A DNA stretch of 44,394 bases from Phaeoceros laevis (taxonomy: Eukaryota; Anthocerotophyta; Anthocerotopsida; Notothyladales). Shown piece by piece: positions 26,271 through 37,525 of the stretch. Location of the stretch: contig JBNGIQ010009547.1 in the NCBI GenBank assembly GCA_049999765.1, positions 532,699-577,092 on the forward strand, in the 5' to 3' direction. Position 1 is the stretch's first letter; every line of letters starts with the position of its first letter. The position numbers and the translations under genes were made by a program. The notes under the pieces were generated by a model. That model ran no database searches. It was not told where the DNA came from and worked only from the letters and a program-made list of their open reading frames with translations.

Positions 26271-27581
26271 ATGGCTCTACTGCCGAAGGCAGCCCGAGGG
26301 GGATTGAGCGTCAACCGATTTTTGCGGACGCCGAAGGGGAGGAATCTGGCCAAAGGCTTCAAAAACCTGTGTCTCACTATGTTCGCTGGAATTATGACAG
26401 TCATGGTGTTGCGGGGACCTTTGACGGTGAGTCAAAGCTCAGCGCAGGAGGTGAATATGATGGGCAGATCAAGCGATGATGTGAGCATCATCCGAGAGCC
26501 GGCTCGCACTTTGGCGGAGGTCAAGGGGGGAGATCCCGTGGACTTGGAGGAGGCGGCAGAGCATGCGGCCAGTGCTGGAAGACCATACAGTCTTGGTCCC
26601 AAGATATCTGACTGGGATGAGCAGCGGCGATCTTGGCTGAAGGAGCATCCGGAGATGAGGCTGACGAAGAAAGGGCAACCTCGGATCCTGCTGGTCACCG
26701 GCTCTCAGCCGTATCCTTGTGAGAACACCATCGGGGACCACTACCTGCTCAAGGCCCTCAAGAACAAGATGGACTACGGGCGGTTGCACGACATCGAGAT
26801 TTTCTACAACATGGCGCATCTGGACCACGAAATGGCAGGCTACTGGGCCAAGTTGCCCCTACTGAGGCGGTTGATGCTCAAACATCCCGAAGTGGAGTGG
26901 ATTTGGTGGATGGACAGCGACGCCTTTTTCACTGACATGGTGTTTGAGGTTCCTGCGGATAAGTACAAGGAGTACAACTTCGTGTTGCACGGCTGGGATG
27001 ATCTGATCTATAAGCAGAAGAGCTGGATAGGGCTCAACACCGGCAGTTTCTTGCTTCGGAACTGCCAATGGTCCCTGGATCTGCTGGATGCGTGGTCTCC
27101 TATGGGTCCTAAAGGGGCGATCCGGGATGAGGCGGGCAAGGTCCTGAGCAGTTTCCTGACTGGTCGACCGCAGTTTGAGGCAGACGATCAGTCTGCCTTG
27201 GTCTATTTATTGATTACAAAGAAGGAGGAGTGGTCTCCAAAAGTGTTTTTAGAGAACAAATACTACTTGCACGGGTACTGGGGCATTCTGGTGGACAAAT
27301 ATGAGGAGAACATGAAGAGCAGTCATCCAGGTTACGGTGATGAGAGATGGCCGTTTGTGACACATTTCGTGGGCTGCAAACCCTGTGGCAAGTATGGAGA
27401 CTACCCCATGGAAAGGTGTATCTCACAAATGGAGCGTGCCTTCAACTTTGCTGACAACCAGGTGCTGGAAATCTACGGTTACCAGCATCGCAGTCTTGGG
27501 TCTTACAAGGTGAAGAAAGCGAAGAACGAGACCTCGAATCCGTCGGAGGCGCTGCACCAGCAATCGGCATTCCAGCGCTAA
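26271..27581 (+). CDS. XXT: Xyloglucan 6-xylosyltransferase (GT34 family)
   Basis: Intronless, 436 aa, ATG at 26271. A type II Golgi layout: short basic cytosolic end, one membrane segment (NLCLTMFAGIMTVMVL, about residues 32-48), a stem, then the GT34 catalytic domain. Family blocks: PRILLVTGSQPYPCENTIGD, the metal-binding DSD at 215-217 in WIWWMDSDAFFTDM, HGWDDLIYKQKSWIGLNTGS, FEADDQSALVYLL, YYLHGYWGILVDKYEE and THFVGCKPCGKYGDYP. Length and order match Arabidopsis XXT1-XXT5. The enzyme transfers xylose from UDP-xylose to O6 of glucose in the beta-1,4-glucan backbone of xyloglucan, with Mn2+, in the Golgi. GT34 also contains galactomannan galactosyltransferases; the CENTIGDHYLL and CGKYGDYPMERC blocks look XXT-like, but substrate is inferred. 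The next plus-strand gene is the CSLC backbone synthase. Confidence 0.93.
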   Translation: MALLPKAARGGLSVNRFLRTPKGRNLAKGFKNLCLTMFAGIMTVMVLRGPLTVSQSSAQEVNMMGRSSDDVSIIREPARTLAEVKGGDPVDLEEAAEHAASAGRPYSLGPKISDWDEQRRSWLKEHPEMRLTKKGQPRILLVTGSQPYPCENTIGDHYLLKALKNKMDYGRLHDIEIFYNMAHLDHEMAGYWAKLPLLRRLMLKHPEVEWIWWMDSDAFFTDMVFEVPADKYKEYNFVLHGWDDLIYKQKSWIGLNTGSFLLRNCQWSLDLLDAWSPMGPKGAIRDEAGKVLSSFLTGRPQFEADDQSALVYLLITKKEEWSPKVFLENKYYLHGYWGILVDKYEENMKSSHPGYGDERWPFVTHFVGCKPCGKYGDYPMERCISQMERAFNFADNQVLEIYGYQHRSLGSYKVKKAKNETSNPSEALHQQSAFQR

Positions 27582-29016
27582 TTATATTTTGGTCTTGCTT
27601 GTCGAAGAAGAAGCGGCTTGCCCAGAAACTCGGTGAGCCGGGAGGAGAAGCCTGTGGTATATGTTGTATATGATTGAGAGTACGTGAGATCGAGTGCTTT
27701 CTCGGCAACTCGATCGGCAAGAGGTAGACAAGGTTGAGAGGATGCATCTAGGTAGCACAGTTCCACCTTAACTTATCTGATTTCCCTTTACAGCGCCAGT
27801 GACCTAGCTTCAGGGCACAGTCATGGTCACGCAAGCTGCGATACTAATCAGGAGCATCTCGCTTCTCCCTGCTGCTGAGCTGTGAGTGATGGCAGGGAAG
27901 TGCCATCCCCGAAGTGCCATCCTTGGGGATGGCACCACCATGTCGCAGGGAGCTTTTGTTTCGAGAAAGGATGATGACACTAGTTCTTTATTTAATTTAT
28001 GTGAGAGGGGCTCCCGCTGGCCCAGGAAACCAAGCTGGATCGCAGGGTTGTGTGGGCTGTCGCTTGTTGGGCGGTTGTGTGTCACAGAATCAACCTGGAT
28101 TTGGAATAGTAGCTAGCTAGACTAGCTAGTGCCTGGTGTTTTGCCATAACCGGCAGTTCACAGGAAGTTACCCTTCTGCATGAAACAGAAGTAGGAGGGA
28201 GTCGCCGAGCCAGTCCCTCCAAAAAGGAAGAAGTGCCAAAATTGGCACTGCTCCTGGGAGTGCAGGCTTCCCAAAGTTTTCGCGAAAGGCTACAAGAGGT
28301 CTGCGGAGCTGCGAAGCCGGGGCCCCACTGAAGTGCAATCAGCTTTTCCCCAGTAGGGCAAATGGAGGGAGAGGGAGTTTGGTGCAATTTTCTATACAGA
28401 TGAAGACACAACAGTGTCGCCTCCTGTCCTCCCCCATAGGAGTGGCGGGGTTATGTTATTGCTATGTGTCGTACACAGAGTGTCTGATGCTGTGGCAGAG
28501 AGCATGTGGAGACGAGGAGGGACATCACATAGAGCGAAGCAGCAGCAGCATCACCAGTGTCGGTGTCAGGTTCTCCACAACGCTGCGACATACAAACGGA
28601 CAAGCTACTACACTCTGTACAGAAGAAGCTCGCCAGCTCGCTCCCTCGCCTTAGGTTTGGGGATGGGGATGGTTCTCTTGATTACACTAGACGAGCTTGA
28701 CCTGGTGAATGATGAGTCGTTAGCGGTTGGCCACATCAGGAGGAGGTAATAAGTAATCCAGGATGCGAGTTGACAACTTACGGCGGAAGAAAATTACAGT
28801 CAAGTTCACATAATTCGTGGGAAGACGTCACAGGCCTCTCATACCTTGAGAGTCAAAGCACAGCTATACTGAAAACTACCCATACAGCAACGGCAGCCGA
28901 GCTGGGCGGGTTGGGGGGGACCGTGTGGGGCTCTTCTTAGCTGGGCAGGTCTTTTCCCTCATCTCTACGGATGCGCGTGCCGCAACGGCCACCCATGCGA
29001 ATGGAACGGATGCATC

Positions 29017-29067
29017 ATGTCTTGAATCGTAGTCATGCTTGGGATGCATGACCACGACTCAAGACAT
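29017..29067. repeat. Inverted repeat, 22-bp arms, 7-bp loop
   Basis: Left arm 29017-29038 starts atgtcttgaatcgtagtcat; right arm 29046-29067 ends cacgactcaagacat. The arms pair over 22 bp with two mismatches. The loop is ttgggat. It could be a pre-miRNA-like fold or a small mobile remnant; the sequence cannot decide. Confidence 0.7.
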
Positions 29068-30458
29068 ACGAGTATAGTTGGTCAAATACAATACCTGGAA
29101 TACAAATGCACTAGTAGGTGCCTGCTGTGCACGGTGTACGAGCGGGTTCTACCGGTCAACGAATGGGCGTGCACGTGAAAGGAGGGTGGTACACCGTATC
29201 CATCTCGCATACCTACCTATTACTCGTAGCTTTATGGTATACACGTCGTCTACAGCACCCCGCTCTGTGCGACAACGAGCTAAGCCTACCCGGCGCGCCT
29301 GGTGGGAAACGGCTCCATTTGCCACGTGGAGATATGAAATGGTGGCACAGTCTACTCAGCGCGCTTGGCGGGCACATGACACTTCCCACATCCCATGTGC
29401 CTGCCTGGCCAGCCGGGTTGACCAGGACGCACTACGCAGCCTAAACATTCTCCACCACCCTACAGGTGTTCAAATTGTGACGTTGCTTTCCTATAGAAAG
29501 AAAGGCGGTAGACCAATCAAAGTCACACGCAAGAGAGGCCTCCCGTTTTCTTTAGTCTCTAGTCTACTTTCTCTTTTTATTTGAACGCATGAATGATGGA
29601 GAATGGCCGCCCTCCCAGGAGCCGGGCCGGACCGGGCCGGGACGGGTTACCGGTAGACTCCAGGCAGCCGAGCTGTCGTTTGCAACTGCAGGCTGCAGGC
29701 CAGCATCCGGTCACCCCTTCCTTTTGGCTTCTTTGCAAACTCGTGCCAGCGGCCAGCCAGAAGACAGCCGAGCCAAGACTCCGCCCGCGCGTACGGCTGC
29801 TGACTCCCCCCCCCCATCACCCCACCTTGCCTTGTAAAGGGATTCCGTTTTACGCTTCTAGCAAGGCACAACCACGCGCGGGCTACGCGCATCCATGCAT
29901 GCGCGCCGCGTGGTTGCACCATGGGAGGGATGGCATGGCACACGCTTCTCAAATGAGTGAGTCCGGCCTAATCAGCGCCTATGTGTTGATGATGGGAGTG
30001 AATCTCGAGCCCCCGGCCTCGACGCCCTCATTATGGCGCCTTGCCCACTGACCGTGACGCGTTTACTACAAGATTAAAGAAACAGCCGAGCCCCGGAAAC
30101 TTTGTCGCTGTCCTAACCGCAGCGTGAACAACGCACCTCCGCGCCAATGCATGACACCTCCGATACCGCACTTACAAAAATCCCGTTCACACTGCACTCT
30201 CGGCCTCACCCATTTTTTTAATTGATGATGTTTGGAGGGAACTTTTTCCCACAAAACAAGTGCCAAGTACCGCTAAGGCCAAGCATGATCCTTTTCAGCC
30301 AAAATGTATGATGCCATTCCTTGACAAGAGTACACTTACAAGAGGGTCCTATATGTGCATACAGACAATGGACAGCTCTACAGCTATGCTTCATGTTCTA
30401 TTGTCCTTCATAGTAATATTTGTGTTAAGAATCACTATGACATTGATTGCCTAGGCCT

Positions 30459-30624
30459 GTGAAAACGCACCTAGTATGAAAATACCGTACTTGGTTGAAC
30501 CAAAATATCCACGTCTACAATTCCCTGGGAAGGCACGGGTGTGAAAAAGGACCCAGTATGAAAACAACGAGTACCCAGTTGAACAAAAATATCTACGTCT
30601 ACAATTCCCTTAGAAAGCACGGGT
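30459..30624. repeat. Tandem duplication, unit about 82-84 bp
   Basis: Copy 1 is 30459-30540 and copy 2 is 30541-30624. Both start gtgaaaa and end cacgggt, and share blocks such as acgtctacaattccct and the cAGTATGAAAA-type segment. They abut exactly. Divergence is moderate with small indels. Confidence 0.75.
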
Positions 30625-30955
30625 TACACTGACAACACCTTACACTTTGTAGTAGAATCAGTATTAGCTGGGACCTGAGAATCATCTACACATAATCGAC
30701 TACACAATTCACACCATCGCACACACAAGACGACAAACTCCCATGGTAGGCATTAGGTGACATATGACTGTCGCAAGAGTAAATTTCTTCTTATTTACAA
30801 AGAATGACAATTAGATGGTGATTATCTAACAATCACATGCCCATACACATCAACTATACTAGTTGATATGTGCACTATACTTAACACAAATTTAGAGAAG
30901 AGAATATATAAGAAGGCCTCGCTAGAAAATTCTATTAAAAAGCGGCATCTATACC

Positions 30956-31031
30956 ATAGGTTTCATATAAGACACAAGCATATATGCAATATGATAGGTT
31001 TCATAAAAGACACAAGCATATGTGCAATATA
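30956..31031. repeat. Tandem duplication, unit 38 bp
   Basis: Copies at 30956-30993 and 30994-31031, both beginning ataggtttcata and containing agacacaagcatat.tgcaatat. Only a few substitutions separate them. Confidence 0.75.
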
Positions 31032-31390
31032 ATTCTACATGTACATACCAACCATATAGATGAATGGCTCATGATGATATAGTTTGATCAAATTAGTTTT
31101 AGGATTTTACCACCAATATTCTACCTACTAGAGTTGTTAGATGATATACTTACATTGTGCCACAAGGCATTATTGGAAATGAACTCACGTTTTACAAGTT
31201 GCTCTCTATCGCAATTCTCCATATGTGGTTGGATAAACACTTCTACAATGCTAATTATAGAATTATTATTCATCATGGTTCATATTAATTATGACAAGAA
31301 AACTAATTGGAATGACTAAACTATACCCACATTACTCAAGATACTCTAACTAGTATAGTACTAACCAGTAAGCTAGTTTGAAGTTCTAAA

Positions 31391-31485
31391 CCAAAGCGTG
31401 ACAAACAAAAAACAAATCCTGGTCAGAGAAGCAGGTTATGTTGTTTGCCAAAGTATGACAAACAAAAAACAGACCTTGGTCAGAG
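31391..31485. repeat. Spaced direct repeat, 38-bp copies
   Basis: Copies at 31391-31428 and 31448-31485 share ccaaag, tgacaaacaaaaaac and tggtcagag, with a 19-bp spacer. About four substitutions separate them. Confidence 0.65.
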
Positions 31486-32167
31486 CTCAAGGGTGACCCT
31501 AGCACAATCAAGGCGGGTATTAGACAGGCCTCCAGAAGTACATTGTCCTAGTTCTTTCTTACGCCACACTTTTCTGATGTGTGTGTGTGCGAATCTATTA
31601 AAAGAGGTTTCACGGTCCCATTGAGCATTCCCCTACCCTTGTGACGGGGAAGGCTTGTCGTGACCATAATGTCAAGTTCTAAACCTCAACAACAAGTTGT
31701 GACCATGGTTAGAGTAGACAGGTGACCATGCTAGGACCATGCTAGGAAACAACCCATTAAGTAAAGCCAACTCGGTAAAATCTCGTGCAAGGGTTAACAA
31801 CGTTTCCAAGGCTCTCACTTTAGATGCAGTCCCTCTGTAGCCGACCGTGTCCGATAGACTCAACTCAACCTCAAACCATATCGCCTCAGCACTTAATCAG
31901 AACCCAGGTTAAAAACTAAAGATGTCTTTTGATATTTCTTTTTGAATTTAAAGAGTAGGCTAGTGGATGGCCTATAGCAAGGAATAACTTGATGATTTTG
32001 CTTGGCTGAGTGGACCTTTGAGGCAATTGCAAACCAAGCAAGCTTCAAATCCATTGCTGTGGCCCGGTGGAGACATGAATAGCGGTAGCAATTGAAGTTG
32101 TTGGTCAAGCGCTTGGGGCCCAAGAGGTGATTCTATCAACAGAGTAAAGGCAGAATGTCTTGGATAA

Positions 32168-32235
32168 GACGTCGCGATGCAGCCGCTGAAGCTTTCCCAT
32201 GGACGTCACGATGCAGCCGTTGAAGCTTTCCCATG
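32168..32235. repeat. Tandem duplication, unit 34 bp
   Basis: Copies at 32168-32201 and 32202-32235 differ at two positions (gacgtcGcgatgcagccgC versus A and T). They abut exactly, so the duplication looks recent. Confidence 0.85.
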
Positions 32236-32437
32236 GACCAATCACAGGAGCGAGCGTGCTAGGTTGTTTGAGGTGTCCAGGCTCTCAACTATATACTCTG
32301 CCTTGAATATTTTGTATGGTGTCCCTCGTGATGAGTGCACTTTCATAATGCTATGTCACTTTGCATAAATGCTAATTCATTTAAAGGTTTAGGTCCACAG
32401 AGTAAATATTTTTACCTTTTAATCCAGGTGTCTCATG

Positions 32438-32602
32438 GACTCATAGAGAGATATTCTTTCTACTAGAATAGAAGAATGACCATAACTTTCCTTCTGTGTG
32501 TATTGTTTTAGGAGGTTGTCATAGACTCATAGAGAGATACTCTTTCTACTAGAATAGAAGAATGACATAACAATTGGTTGTGTGTGTATAGTTTTAGGAG
32601 GT
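32438..32602. repeat. Tandem duplication, unit about 86 bp
   Basis: Copy 1 starts at 32438 and copy 2 at 32524. Both begin gactcatagagagata and share ctttctactagaatagaaga and gttttaggaggttg. Copy 2 carries small indels. Confidence 0.75.
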
Positions 32603-34814
32603 TGACCCTTCAAAATAGGATCCCACCAGCGCCATTTTCAGCAGCAAAACAATTCCAGAATAACTCTCCAGAAGTGTAAGAATATTTGATAGAAGATAGA
32701 ATTTACTAAATATTAAAAACTAGTAGTATTTCCTAAATAGTAAATACTATCTTTTCAACTATTTACTCCATGAAAGCTTAATTTAAAAGGGTGTTATGTG
32801 CTGTACTAATAATAGTAAGGAATGCGGCGAGCATTGTGGTGTCATCAGCATCCGGTTGGCAGCCTGCAACGCCAGCAAGCAGCCAAAGTACCCCCTGTGC
32901 CGAGGCATAGCTGGGGCTTTAAAACGACACATGAATACGGCCGCTCCTCCTTTATTCAACCCCTCCCTTGGTGAAATCTGCTCTGACACACCCCGTCCCG
33001 TTTTAGTAAAGGGCATGCAGGTACCGTAGGCTCGGGGGACGGACGGACGTTAAGGCCGTTGGGGCCTAGAGATATTCTGCGGGGATGCCACAACACTGGC
33101 ACATACATAGATCGACGTTACATCATGTATCGCATTCTACGAATCCACATCCGCCAACCATGGTCTGTCGTCCTACCTACTCTCTATGGGGATTTTGCAC
33201 CTACATAACCTTTTGCCGTGACGCTCCGGTTGTGGAAGGTAGGTAAAAGCAACTCGAAGGTGATCCATCTCTATCTGCATGAATGTGCATGCTTAACTCT
33301 GGCTTAACAGCTGGCTAACTCCAGTCATTCGAAATCCTCCCGATCTTCGTGTCGTCAGGAGATCCTTTCGACAGCTGTAAACACGCAAGAATTACCTGGC
33401 AGTTTTACCTAACCCTTTCGCCAGGCACGACGGGGGCAACCAATGACCGTTGGAATCCCGGCCGCCACTTGGCACACGCGCTGTCCACCAGGCGTCCTCA
33501 CATCTTGCCCGACTGTTTCCTTACGTTTGTCCTTTTCGGATACACTTGTCGGTGGATGTCACCGATTTCTCCCGGTCACCAGCCTACATACGCTTTTGAC
33601 CACCCCAGGTCTCCTTTTTGGGGTCCCAGAAGCCACCGTCCCCCGTTCATCAATCAGGTAGGGCCCAACAACGGCTGCTTCATACCCGGCAAATAGGGCC
33701 AAAAAAATCAACGGCTCGATAACCAGCGCCGTAGGGGCGCGCGGTTTGCAGCTCGCCCGGCGCAAGAACCGATACCGGAGAGCGATACAGAGTGGTCACC
33801 AGACGACGCGGTAATAAATACATACAACTAGAAGGCAGACAGTAGCTCCCATCTCTCTCTCTCCCTCTCTCTCTCCGCTGTTTCGGACGCGGACAGCGTC
33901 CTTGGTTGGCTATGGAGGAGGCAGGCGCATCCAGGCTGTTGCGCTTACCGCAGTCACCCTCCCTCCTGTCTCCAGTCCATTGTGTGCACCCGGCTCGTCC
34001 CGTTTTTCCATCGTCTTCCTCTTCTTCTCTCTGCAACTGATGAGCGAAGCAGGTTGGTGGAGGAGCCACAGTAGCGCGGCACAAGCAGGAAGCAGCAGAG
34101 GCTCGCTCGCACCGCTGCCTGTCGCTCGCAGTCGCTGTCCCCCACGCCTGCTACCGCCGCTCCACACGAAGGGCCCGTTCCCTGCTTCTACTAGCCTGCC
34201 AGGACGCTGGCTGGAGAGCTCTACTAGGGTCGGGATCTGAGCGTGGAAGTCAGGCCTGCGTCCCTGACAGCCAGCGGGCGAGACGTGTCTGAGCATCCTG
34301 ATCCCTTCCTGCTAGCTGCATTGCTTGCTGTTCCACAGCATGTGGAGGGAAGGAGCTGTGAGGTGACTTGCACCTTCGGGCCCGGCCGGATCCGAGGACC
34401 CTGGGGGAGGAGTGCCTGCATTGCTTTCAAGTGCATTGCATTCCATTTCGTTGCATTGTTTTTCCCTGTCTGCCTTGTGGATGCGGCCGAAATCCACGCA
34501 GTCCCCACGGTCGGGGAGATTGTGGTGATGCCAGGCCCGGGAAGGGCACTCAATCAGCTCTGTTGAAAGTGAGGTGAGATAGGTTGCTGCTGTTGGGGCG
34601 GGCGGGCGTGCTTTTCTGGCAATGGCCGGGCGGGAGCTGGCCTCCGCTGCGGCCCTCTGCCATGCATTTGGGAGATCATCAGACTTGAGCGGTTAGTGGG
34701 AGTCCCGACGGACAGACTAGCCTGTTTCGAGCCGGAAGAGGTGCGGTGGTGGTCCGTCTTGACCTTCCTCCCCGGAGCCTGGTTTCGGGGGAGCGGTTTC
34801 TTCCAACTGTTACA

Positions 34815-37525
34815 ATGCCACCGAGCTTCGACTTCGGCGACTGGCTGGGGGCTAAGGACGCGCACAGGGGGACGCCTGTGGTCGTGAAGATGGAGAATCC
34901 CAACTGGTCCATGCTGGAGCTTCAGAGCCCCACCAAGGCTGGAGTGTTCGAAGCTGACAAGATGAGGGACAAGAATGCCAAGCAGCTTACCTGGGTGCTT
35001 ATGCTCAAAGCTCACCGGGCTGCAGGCTGCCTCGCTTGGCTGGCCATGGGTGCGTGGACCATTCTGGCTGCCGTGAAGAAGCGTCTCATCTTCCAGGAAG
35101 GGATAGCCCCCAGCTCCACCCTCGACAAGCCTGGCAAAGGCAGGCTCTTTCACTGCATCAGGACTTTCTTGTTCTTCTCCATCATCATGTTGGCCGTGGA
35201 GATCATAGCGTACTTCAAGGGGTGGCATTTCAGCCGACCTCATTTCCGCGTGCCTACAGTCCTGGAAGTGCAGAGCGTCCCGCATGTCCTTTACATGTCT
35301 TGGGCGTTCTTGCGGAAATATTACATCGCACCTCCACTGCAGTTTCTCGCCGACAGCTGCATTATTCTTTTTCTCATTCAGTCGGCAGACAGGCTTCTCC
35401 TCTGCCTCGGCTGTATGTGGATCAGGTACAGAGGCATCAAACCGGTGCCTAAGGTGGAAACATTTCAGACCGATGATTTGGAGAACCCGGATGCTGCGTA
35501 CCCCAGGGTTCTTGTGCAAATCCCTATGTGCAATGAGAGAGAGGTAATTTACGGCTCCTGCTGCAATCTAGGCCTACTTTACCGTCTTTTTCTGGCATGT
35601 TGTATGCAAAATGTTAGGCAAAATGTAGGTCTGTTTGTCCGGTCTGGCGGATCCCTGTTTCCTACTGCTGCAAAGGTTCTGGGCGAGGGACCTGCCATCT
35701 TTGGGTTCTGCTTGACTCCTGCTAACATCTACAGTCTTGCTAGTTGCAGCTGCCTCAGTTCTTTTGAAGGTTCGAGTAACTGTCTCTCCCTCTTATCCTG
35801 TCTCTACCTACACGAATCCCGCAGGTGTATCAGCAGTCCCTGGCAGCGGTCTGCCAGATGGAGTGGCCAAGGTCTCGATTTCTCGTGCAAGTGCTGGACG
35901 ATTCCGATGATCCTACAACTCAGCAACTCATCAAGGCCGAGGTGCAAAAGTGGTCCACGAAGGGAGTGCATACCGTCTACAGACATCGTGTGAATCGGGC
36001 TGGCTACAAAGCTGGAAACTTGAAGGCAGGCATGTCTTGTGATTACGTGAAGAATTACGAGTATGTTGCTGTATTTGACGCTGACTTTCAACCTCAGTCC
36101 GACTTCCTCAAACGCACTGTACCGCACTTCATTGTACGTTCTGTCTTTTTTTTATTGATGCACTTCTGTACTCCATCCTCTTCCGCAGCCTTGGTTGAAG
36201 GATGAATTATGGATGGCTTACCTGTATTGTCTGTCGTATGCAGGATAACCCCGAGTTGGGTCTAGTGCAGACTCGGTGGGCATTTATCAATAGGGATGAG
36301 AACCTGCTGACTCGTCTACAGAACATCAATCTCTCTTTCCATTTTGAAGTGGAGCAACAAGTGAACGGAGTTTTTTTGAATTTCTTCGGGTTCAATGGAA
36401 CTGCTGGTGTTTGGAGGATCTCGGCTCTCGAGGATGCTGGAGGCTGGTTAGAAAGAACCACTGTAGAGGACATGGACGTTGCAGTGCGAGCACATCTGCA
36501 GGGCTGGAAATTTATTTTCCTCAATGATGTCAAAGTAATACTTACTCCTTTGATGGTTTTGCTGTAGGGGCATCTGTTAACTTTGCTCTGGGTTTCTGTA
36601 TTCTGAAGACATCAACCATTGAACTTGTCTCCATCCTTTCTGATGAAACAGTGTCTGTGAACGCAGTGCATCTGTGAGTTGCCCGAATCTTATGAAGCCT
36701 ACAGGAAGCAGCAGCACCGGTGGCACTCTGGTCCGATGCACTTGTTTCGGTTGTGCCTACCAGATATCCTCAAATCACCGGTGAGTAGCAGAGGTATTAG
36801 TTCAGCTTCTGCATGGAGCTTTTTGTTGAGATTGAACACTATCCTGAAGTCTACGAATGATTGGTTCTGTGCAGATATCTGTCTGGAAGAAGTTCAATCT
36901 AGTCTTCCTATTTTTCCTGTTAAGGAAGCTGGTTCTCCCCTTCTACTCGTTCACTCTTTTCTGCATTATTCTCCCAATGACCATGTTTGTACCAGAAGCC
37001 CACCTACCTGTGTGGGTCATCTGCTACGTACCCGCAATTATGTCCTTCCTCAATGTCCTCCCTGCCCCGAAGTCTTTTCCATTCCTTGTTCCTTATCTTC
37101 TATTTGAGAACACCATGTCTGTTACCAAATTCAACGCCATGGTATCAGGACTCTTTCAACTCGGGAGTGCTTATGAGTGGGTGGTTACAAAGAAAATGGG
37201 CAGGTCCTCGGAAGCAGATCTCTTGGCAATTGTGCACAAGGAAACAGAAGAGGAAGCATCACTACCTCTAGCTGGTCACAGGCGGGGGGCATCTGAGTGG
37301 AATCTGGAAGGTTTAGAGAAGAAGGTTGAACCAATTCCTGTGCCTTTCTTAAAGAAGAAGACCAATCGACTGTACAGGAAGGAACTTACACTGTCTCTTT
37401 TGCTGCTAACTGCATCGGCAAGGAGTTTGTTATCGGCGAAAGGCGTCCATTTTTACTTTCTTCTATTTCAAGGGCTTGCTTTCCTGGCTGTTGGGCTTGA
37501 TCTCATTGGGGAGCAAGTGAGTTGA
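34815..37525 (+). CDS. CSLC: Cellulose synthase-like C (CSLC), xyloglucan beta-1,4-glucan synthase
   Basis: Five exons, 34815-35543, 35825-36133, 36244-36534, 36667-36780 and 36875-37525, give 697 aa, in the CSLC range. The start [10 protein letters not shown] matches the CSLC N-terminus (MAPSFDFANW type), followed by [18 protein letters not shown] and [15 protein letters not shown], both diagnostic of CSLC. The GT2 motifs are intact: VLDDSDD (D268, D269), FDADF (D328, D330), TVEDMD (E421, D422) and QQHRW at 458-462. Two N-terminal and several C-terminal membrane segments frame the catalytic domain (for example [20 protein letters not shown]). The enzyme makes the glucan backbone of xyloglucan in the Golgi from UDP-glucose. 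It lies 7.2 kb downstream of a xylosyltransferase gene on the same strand. Confidence 0.95.

Larger units (their letters stand above)
27582..34814. other. Long intergenic region, repeat-bearing and partly AT-rich
   Basis: About 7.2 kb with no gene I can support. The part near 30.3-32.8 kb is AT-rich and holds several two-copy tandem duplications (separate entries). A 22-bp hairpin is at 29017-29067. Small palindromes occur near 27912-27931 (tgccatccttggggatggca) and 28231-28250 (agtgccaaaattggcact). The 33.8-34.8 kb part is GC-rich, has a CT run at 33852-33876, and probably is the CSLC promoter and leader. No transposase, reverse transcriptase or other mobile-element protein is readable. Confidence 0.5.

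Noticed and set aside
29078-29584. Open frame of 168 codons in repeat-rich DNA
   Set aside because: Composition is Arg/Ser/Thr-rich without domain features, and it overlaps another open frame; probably chance.
34554-35519. Long antisense open frame of 321 codons opposite CSLC exon 1
   Set aside because: It is the complement of a conserved coding exon with clear CSLC motifs, and its own translation has no family resemblance.
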